DNA from: Pseudomonadales bacterium
Lineage (GTDB): Bacteria > Pseudomonadota > Gammaproteobacteria > Pseudomonadales > Azotimanducaceae
NCBI GenBank assembly: GCA_028281005.1
Contig: JANQKS010000132.1
Span: forward strand, 62,001-126,000
Direction of reading: 5' to 3'
Length of the DNA stretch: 64,000 bases
Under the pieces are notes generated by a model, which was not told where the DNA came from, ran no database searches, and saw only the letters and a program-made list of their open reading frames with translations. The translations under genes and the position numbers were made by a program. Of this stretch, positions 60,010 through 64,000 are shown one piece after another; position 1 is the first letter of the stretch; each line of letters starts with the position of its first letter.

Positions 60010-61200
60010 TCAGTATGAGCGTGGCATCTCCAGCACGTGCTCCGCTAAGTAACTTAGAATCAAGTTCGTTGAAATGGGTGCAATCTGGTACAGCCGGGTT
60101 TCACGGAACTTGCGCTCAATGTGATATTCCTTGGCAAAGGCAAAACCGCCGTGGGTTTGCATGCAGACATCTCCCGCTTGCCAAGAAGCTTCTGAGGCCA
60201 GCATTTTGGCCATGTTGGCTTCCGCTCCGCAGGGCTTGCCGGCATCAAACATGCGCGCCGCTTTGTCCACCATGAGGCTGGCCGCTTCCACTTGGGTATA
60301 GGCCCGCGCAATTGGAAATTGCACCCCTTGATTGTGCCCGATGGCGCGGCCGAACACTTCCCGGTCGCTGGCATAGGTGCTGGCTTTGTCGATGAAATAG
60401 CGGCCATCACCCACACACTCGGCGGCAATGAGAATGCGCTCCGCGTTCATGCCGTCGAGGATGACGCGAAAGCCTTTACCCTCTTCACCCAACAAGTTTT
60501 CTGCGGGGATGCGCAGATCGTCAAAAAACAGCTCGCACGAGTGGTGGTTGATCATCGATTCAATCGGGCGGATTTCCAAGCCGTTGCCTTCTGCCGCTTT
60601 GACGTCAATGATGAAGGTGGACAAACCTTCGGTTTTGCGCGTGGTTTTGTCTTTGTCCGTGGTGCGCGCCAGCAACAACATCAGGTCGGAATGTTGTATG
60701 CGGCTGATCCATACTTTTTGTCCGTTGATGACGTAAGCATCCCCATCCCGTCGCGCGGTCGTTTTTAAGCTTGTTGTATCGCTGCCGGTGGTGGGTTCAG
60801 TGACACCGAAACTCTGCAGGCGCAATTCGCCACTCGCAATTTGCGGTAGGTATTTGCTTTTTTGCTCAACGCTGCCGTGGCGCAACACCGAGCCCATGAC
60901 GTACATCTGTGCATGACACACCCCAGCATGGGCCCCGGAGCGGCAGACTTCTTCCATCACCGCTGCGGCTTCGAGCACACCCAGACCCGAGCCGCCATAT
61001 TGTTCCGGTATCAGTACGCCGAGAAAACCAGCTTGGGTCAGTTCTGCGACGAAGTCGCTGGGGTAGCCGTGGTTGCGATCCATTTCCAGCCAATAGTCTT
61101 CTCCATACTTCGTACACAGCTGCCTAACCGCCATGCGGATGTGCTCAATTTGCTCGTCGCGCGAATCTGCTTGCTGGCCTTCCACAGGCTGTTCAGCCAT
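60010..61200 (-). CDS. Acyl-CoA dehydrogenase
   Basis: QSFGVTEPTTGSDTTSLKTTA, CMQTHGGFAFAKEYHIERKFRETRLYQIAPISTNLI. Confidence 0.94.
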   Translation of the reverse strand: MAEQPVEGQQADSRDEQIEHIRMAVRQLCTKYGEDYWLEMDRNHGYPSDFVAELTQAGFLGVLIPEQYGGSGLGVLEAAAVMEEVCRSGAHAGVCHAQMYVMGSVLRHGSVEQKSKYLPQIASGELRLQSFGVTEPTTGSDTTSLKTTARRDGDAYVINGQKVWISRIQHSDLMLLLARTTDKDKTTRKTEGLSTFIIDVKAAEGNGLEIRPIESMINHHSCELFFDDLRIPAENLLGEEGKGFRVILDGMNAERILIAAECVGDGRYFIDKASTYASDREVFGRAIGHNQGVQFPIARAYTQVEAASLMVDKAARMFDAGKPCGAEANMAKMLASEASWQAGDVCMQTHGGFAFAKEYHIERKFRETRLYQIAPISTNLILSYLAEHVLEMPRSY

Positions 61201-61450
61201 GGTGTATTCCTTGGTGGTTTACTGCTTCCCAAGTGTGCATTGTAACGTGGAATGCTTGACCCGTGGCCGTGCTAATGGGACGATCTCTCGGTCGATATAG
61301 TGAGCTAGCGTCAATATTTCACGAAAAGTGGGATAGAGTGACATAGGGCGGCTTGCAATATAGCCACTATAAAGATGGGGAGCCGCGGCAAATTGCCGCC
61401 ACACCAAAGCGGATAGAAAAGCGGATAGAATTGGAGTAGAGGGAGAGCAC

Positions 61451-62299
61451 ATGCGTTTGCATCGTCTATTTGTCACGCCGGTCATTTTATTAGGTCTGGT
61501 CATTTCCATGGGCGCACAGGCGGAAGCTTACAAAGCACCACGCGGACCAGATGGTAAGCACCCAGATTTAAACGGTATTTGGCAGTCGCTGAACACCGCC
61601 AATTACAACATCGAAATGCATACCGCGAGCCATTCGATGCAGCTGCGCGAGGGTCCGATGGGGCCTCTTCCTGCTGTGAAAACCATGTACCTGGGTGCCG
61701 TGGGTGCTGTGCCCCCAGGCCTTGGTGTGGTAGTCGGCGGCAAAATTCCTTACAAGCCCGAAGCGCTGGCTAAACGCGACGAAAACAAAGCCAATTGGAT
61801 TGACCGTGATCCGGAGATCAAGTGTTTTCTGCCAGGTGTGCCGCGTGCTACCTACATGCCGCAACCCTTCCAGATCTTCCAAAGCGCCGACTCCGTCTTC
61901 ATCGCCTACCAATATGCTGGCGCAACCCGCGAAATTTATATGGAAGATCCCGGTGAGGCGCCGGTAGACAGCTGGATGGGTTGGTCCCACGGTTGGTGGG
62001 AAGGGGACACGCTGGTGGTTAAAGTGACCGGTCAACTGGACAGCACTTGGTTTGATCGTGCCGGTAACCACCATAGTGCCTTCATGACCGTCACCGAACG
62101 CTACACGCCTATGAGTCCCAATCATCTGATGTACGAAGCGACCATCGAAGATCCGGAAACGTTCACGGAACCGTGGACCATACGCATGCCTTTGTATCGC
62201 CGTATGGAGCCGAACGCGCAGCTGATGGAGTTCCGCTGTGTCGAGTTTGTCGAGGAGCTCATGTACGGCGAATGGCGTCGTGAACCGCTGCCACGCTAA
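61451..62299 (+). CDS. Exported protein of unknown function
   Basis: Signal peptide MRLHRLFVTPVILLGLVISMGAQAEA; GWSHGWWEGDTLVVKVTGQLDSTWFDRAGN. Confidence 0.8.
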   Translation: MRLHRLFVTPVILLGLVISMGAQAEAYKAPRGPDGKHPDLNGIWQSLNTANYNIEMHTASHSMQLREGPMGPLPAVKTMYLGAVGAVPPGLGVVVGGKIPYKPEALAKRDENKANWIDRDPEIKCFLPGVPRATYMPQPFQIFQSADSVFIAYQYAGATREIYMEDPGEAPVDSWMGWSHGWWEGDTLVVKVTGQLDSTWFDRAGNHHSAFMTVTERYTPMSPNHLMYEATIEDPETFTEPWTIRMPLYRRMEPNAQLMEFRCVEFVEELMYGEWRREPLPR

Positions 62300-62386
62300 G
62301 CTGAGAACAACGGCTTCAACCGCATGAAGCGATTAGGTATCATCACATCCACCGGTTCCTAGAGGGTTCCTAGAGAGGAAACAGAT

Positions 62387-62824
62387 ATGGCAGTAGTCAC
62401 AGTAAAACGAATGGCCGCGGTGATTGGGTTTTCCAGCCTGGTGCTGAGTTCTACCCAGTCTTGGTCACATCATGCCTTCGGTGCTGAGTTTGACCCGAAC
62501 CGTCCGCTCATCTTACGCGGGCCGGTTACCAAGGTAGAGTGGGTAAACCCTCACGCATGGATCCACATGGAACACACCAACGAAAATGGTGAAAAAGAGC
62601 AGTGGATGGTAGAGGGTGGTACGCCGAATACGCTGCTGCGGCGTGGCTTAACCCGCCGCTCGTTGGTGCCGGGCACCGTGATTGTGGTCGACGGTTATCA
62701 ATCCAAAGACCGCTCACAACGTGCCAACGGACGTGATGTCACCTTTGAAGACGGCACCAAAATTTTTATGGGTTCCTCTGGCACCGGTGCACCTCGCGAT
62801 GGCCGAGATCCGACCGAGCGCTAA
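62387..62824 (+). CDS. DUF6152-like exported protein
   Basis: WSHHAFGAEFDPNRPLILRGPVTKVEWVNPHAWIHM. Confidence 0.85.
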   Translation: MAVVTVKRMAAVIGFSSLVLSSTQSWSHHAFGAEFDPNRPLILRGPVTKVEWVNPHAWIHMEHTNENGEKEQWMVEGGTPNTLLRRGLTRRSLVPGTVIVVDGYQSKDRSQRANGRDVTFEDGTKIFMGSSGTGAPRDGRDPTER

Positions 62825-62842
62825 GTTAGCGACCGCTCTGAC

Positions 62843-62870
62843 AAAAAGCCGGGCTCGTCCCGGCTTTTTT
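62843..62870 (+). terminator. Rho-independent terminator
   Basis: AAAAAGCCGGG-ctcgt-CCCGGCTTTTTT. Confidence 0.93.
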
Positions 62871-62983
62871 AGTGGGGAAAATGTGGGTGAAAATATTGAA
62901 GGATACGGACGTACTTAGAAGTCGCCGCAAGAGAACTTAGATAGAGTTTAGAAAGGACTAAAAAGGGCTAAAAAGGACTTAAG

Positions 62984-64000
62984 TTGGATCTAGTGACCCT
63001 GCTCAATGAGCTGAACATCGCATTGGCCGCCGCCAACCCGTGGTGGTTGTTGGGTGGTGGCGCCTTGTTCGCGGCCGCGGTGACCGCGTTTTGTTTGCAC
63101 CGGGTATACAGCAAACGCCAAGCGGCTGCTTTTGAAGCGGGGCTGCAGCAAAACGCCGCGGCTCAGGCGGATGAGCGCCGTATCCTGGAAGAGCGCATGG
63201 CCCAACTGCAGGATAAGCAGGTGCAGGCGGAGCAAAAGCATGCCGGGGATGCGGCTACTGTCTCCGGCCTGGGTGAACAAATTGCCCAGCTGCGTCAAGA
63301 TCTGGAGGTGCGCCGGGATCAACTTGCCCAAAGCCAAACAGAAGCGGCTGCCACGCGGGCTCGCCTGGAAGAGGCACAGAAAAGTTTTGCGGAGAAGGAA
63401 GCGTTGTTCCGCGAGACCAGCAGTCAATTAAAAAAGGAGTTTGAACTGCTGGCCAACCGTGTCTTCGACAATCAAGGCGCCAAACAGCACGCTTCGCTGC
63501 AGAGTGTGCTCACACCCTTCAAAGATCAGATAGTCGATTTCAAAAAAAAGGTGGACGAAGTCTACGTCACCGACGCCAAAGAGCGTGCTACGTTGCTGAA
63601 CGAAATCAAAAATCTGCAAAGCGCCAGCGAACGCATTAACACCGAGGCGGAGAATCTGACCAAGGCGCTCAAGGGTGACAAAAAGTTACAAGGCAATTGG
63701 GGTGAACTGGTACTCGAGCGGGTCTTGGAAGAATCGGGCCTACGCAAAGACCACGAATATTTTGTACAGAGTAGTCAGCGCGATGCGGCCGGCGATATGA
63801 AACGCCCGGACGTGCTCATCCAACTGCCGGACAATAAAGACGTGGTGGTGGACAGCAAAGTTACGCTCAATGCTTACGAAGAGGCGTTAGCGTCGGAAGA
63901 GGACACGCAACGCGAAGCGTTTATGAAACAGCACTTGGTGAATCTGCGCAGCCACGTGAAACGGCTGTCCGAGCAAGACTACGATCAACTGCCAGACGTG
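62984..64000 (+). CDS. rmuC: DNA recombination protein RmuC, 3' truncated by window edge
   Basis: Manual translation from TTG: MDLVTLLNELNIALAAANPWWLLGGG..., LQGNWGELVLERVLEESGL, MKRPDVLIQLPDNKDVVVDSKVTLNAYEEA. Confidence 0.93.
   Translation, partial: MDLVTLLNELNIALAAANPWWLLGGGALFAAAVTAFCLHRVYSKRQAAAFEAGLQQNAAAQADERRILEERMAQLQDKQVQAEQKHAGDAATVSGLGEQIAQLRQDLEVRRDQLAQSQTEAAATRARLEEAQKSFAEKEALFRETSSQLKKEFELLANRVFDNQGAKQHASLQSVLTPFKDQIVDFKKKVDEVYVTDAKERATLLNEIKNLQSASERINTEAENLTKALKGDKKLQGNWGELVLERVLEESGLRKDHEYFVQSSQRDAAGDMKRPDVLIQLPDNKDVVVDSKVTLNAYEEALASEEDTQREAFMKQHLVNLRSHVKRLSEQDYDQLPDV

Noticed and set aside
1-64000. CRISPR array, prophage, IS element or integron
   Set aside because: No regularly spaced direct repeats, transposase, integrase or phage structural genes seen in the sequence or ORF track.

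Overview
A 64 kb window from a gammaproteobacterial-type chromosome. It is densely coding and mostly housekeeping, with no prophage, transposase or CRISPR array seen. Main blocks in order: lpxK(partial)-kdsB-AlkB-like-murB; rne facing rluC across a long leader; maf, yceD, rpmF-fabD-fabG-acpP-fabF-mltG-tmk-holB-pilZ-tatD; S9 peptidase and pepQ; a CoxM/CoxS-like pair without a CoxL; PfkB and HAD genes; phoB; a DUF3450-ExbB-ExbB-ExbD-TonB-TPR energy-transduction operon; ribE, DUF1631, PilZ, pyrF, a sensor kinase, two acyl-CoA dehydrogenases; gacA/uvrY, UDG, uvrC, pgsA, tRNA-Cys; a small HTH protein beside an AT-rich motif-dense intergenic region; purU; a PAS-GAF-GGDEF protein; two tRNA-Leu genes; phoR-pstSCAB-phoU; lipid-metabolism genes; a DUF6152 pair; rmuC (partial). 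The strongest unexplained signals are non-coding. (1) Two 112-nt elements at 24071-24182 and 24341-24452 lie in opposite orientation. Each has perfect 29-bp terminal inverted repeats. The two copies have different stem sequences but a conserved 54-nt core. (2) Two tandem ~87-nt repeats follow tRNA-Leu(UAA); each carries a tRNA 3'-end remnant and two hairpins, one of which differs by a compensated base pair. (3) The AT-rich region at 45660-45960 combines a near-consensus Pho box with a dense array of TAGG/CCTA palindromes and repeats next to a gene for a disordered-tail HTH protein. All calls were made by reading the sequence and supplied ORFs; no database search was run.
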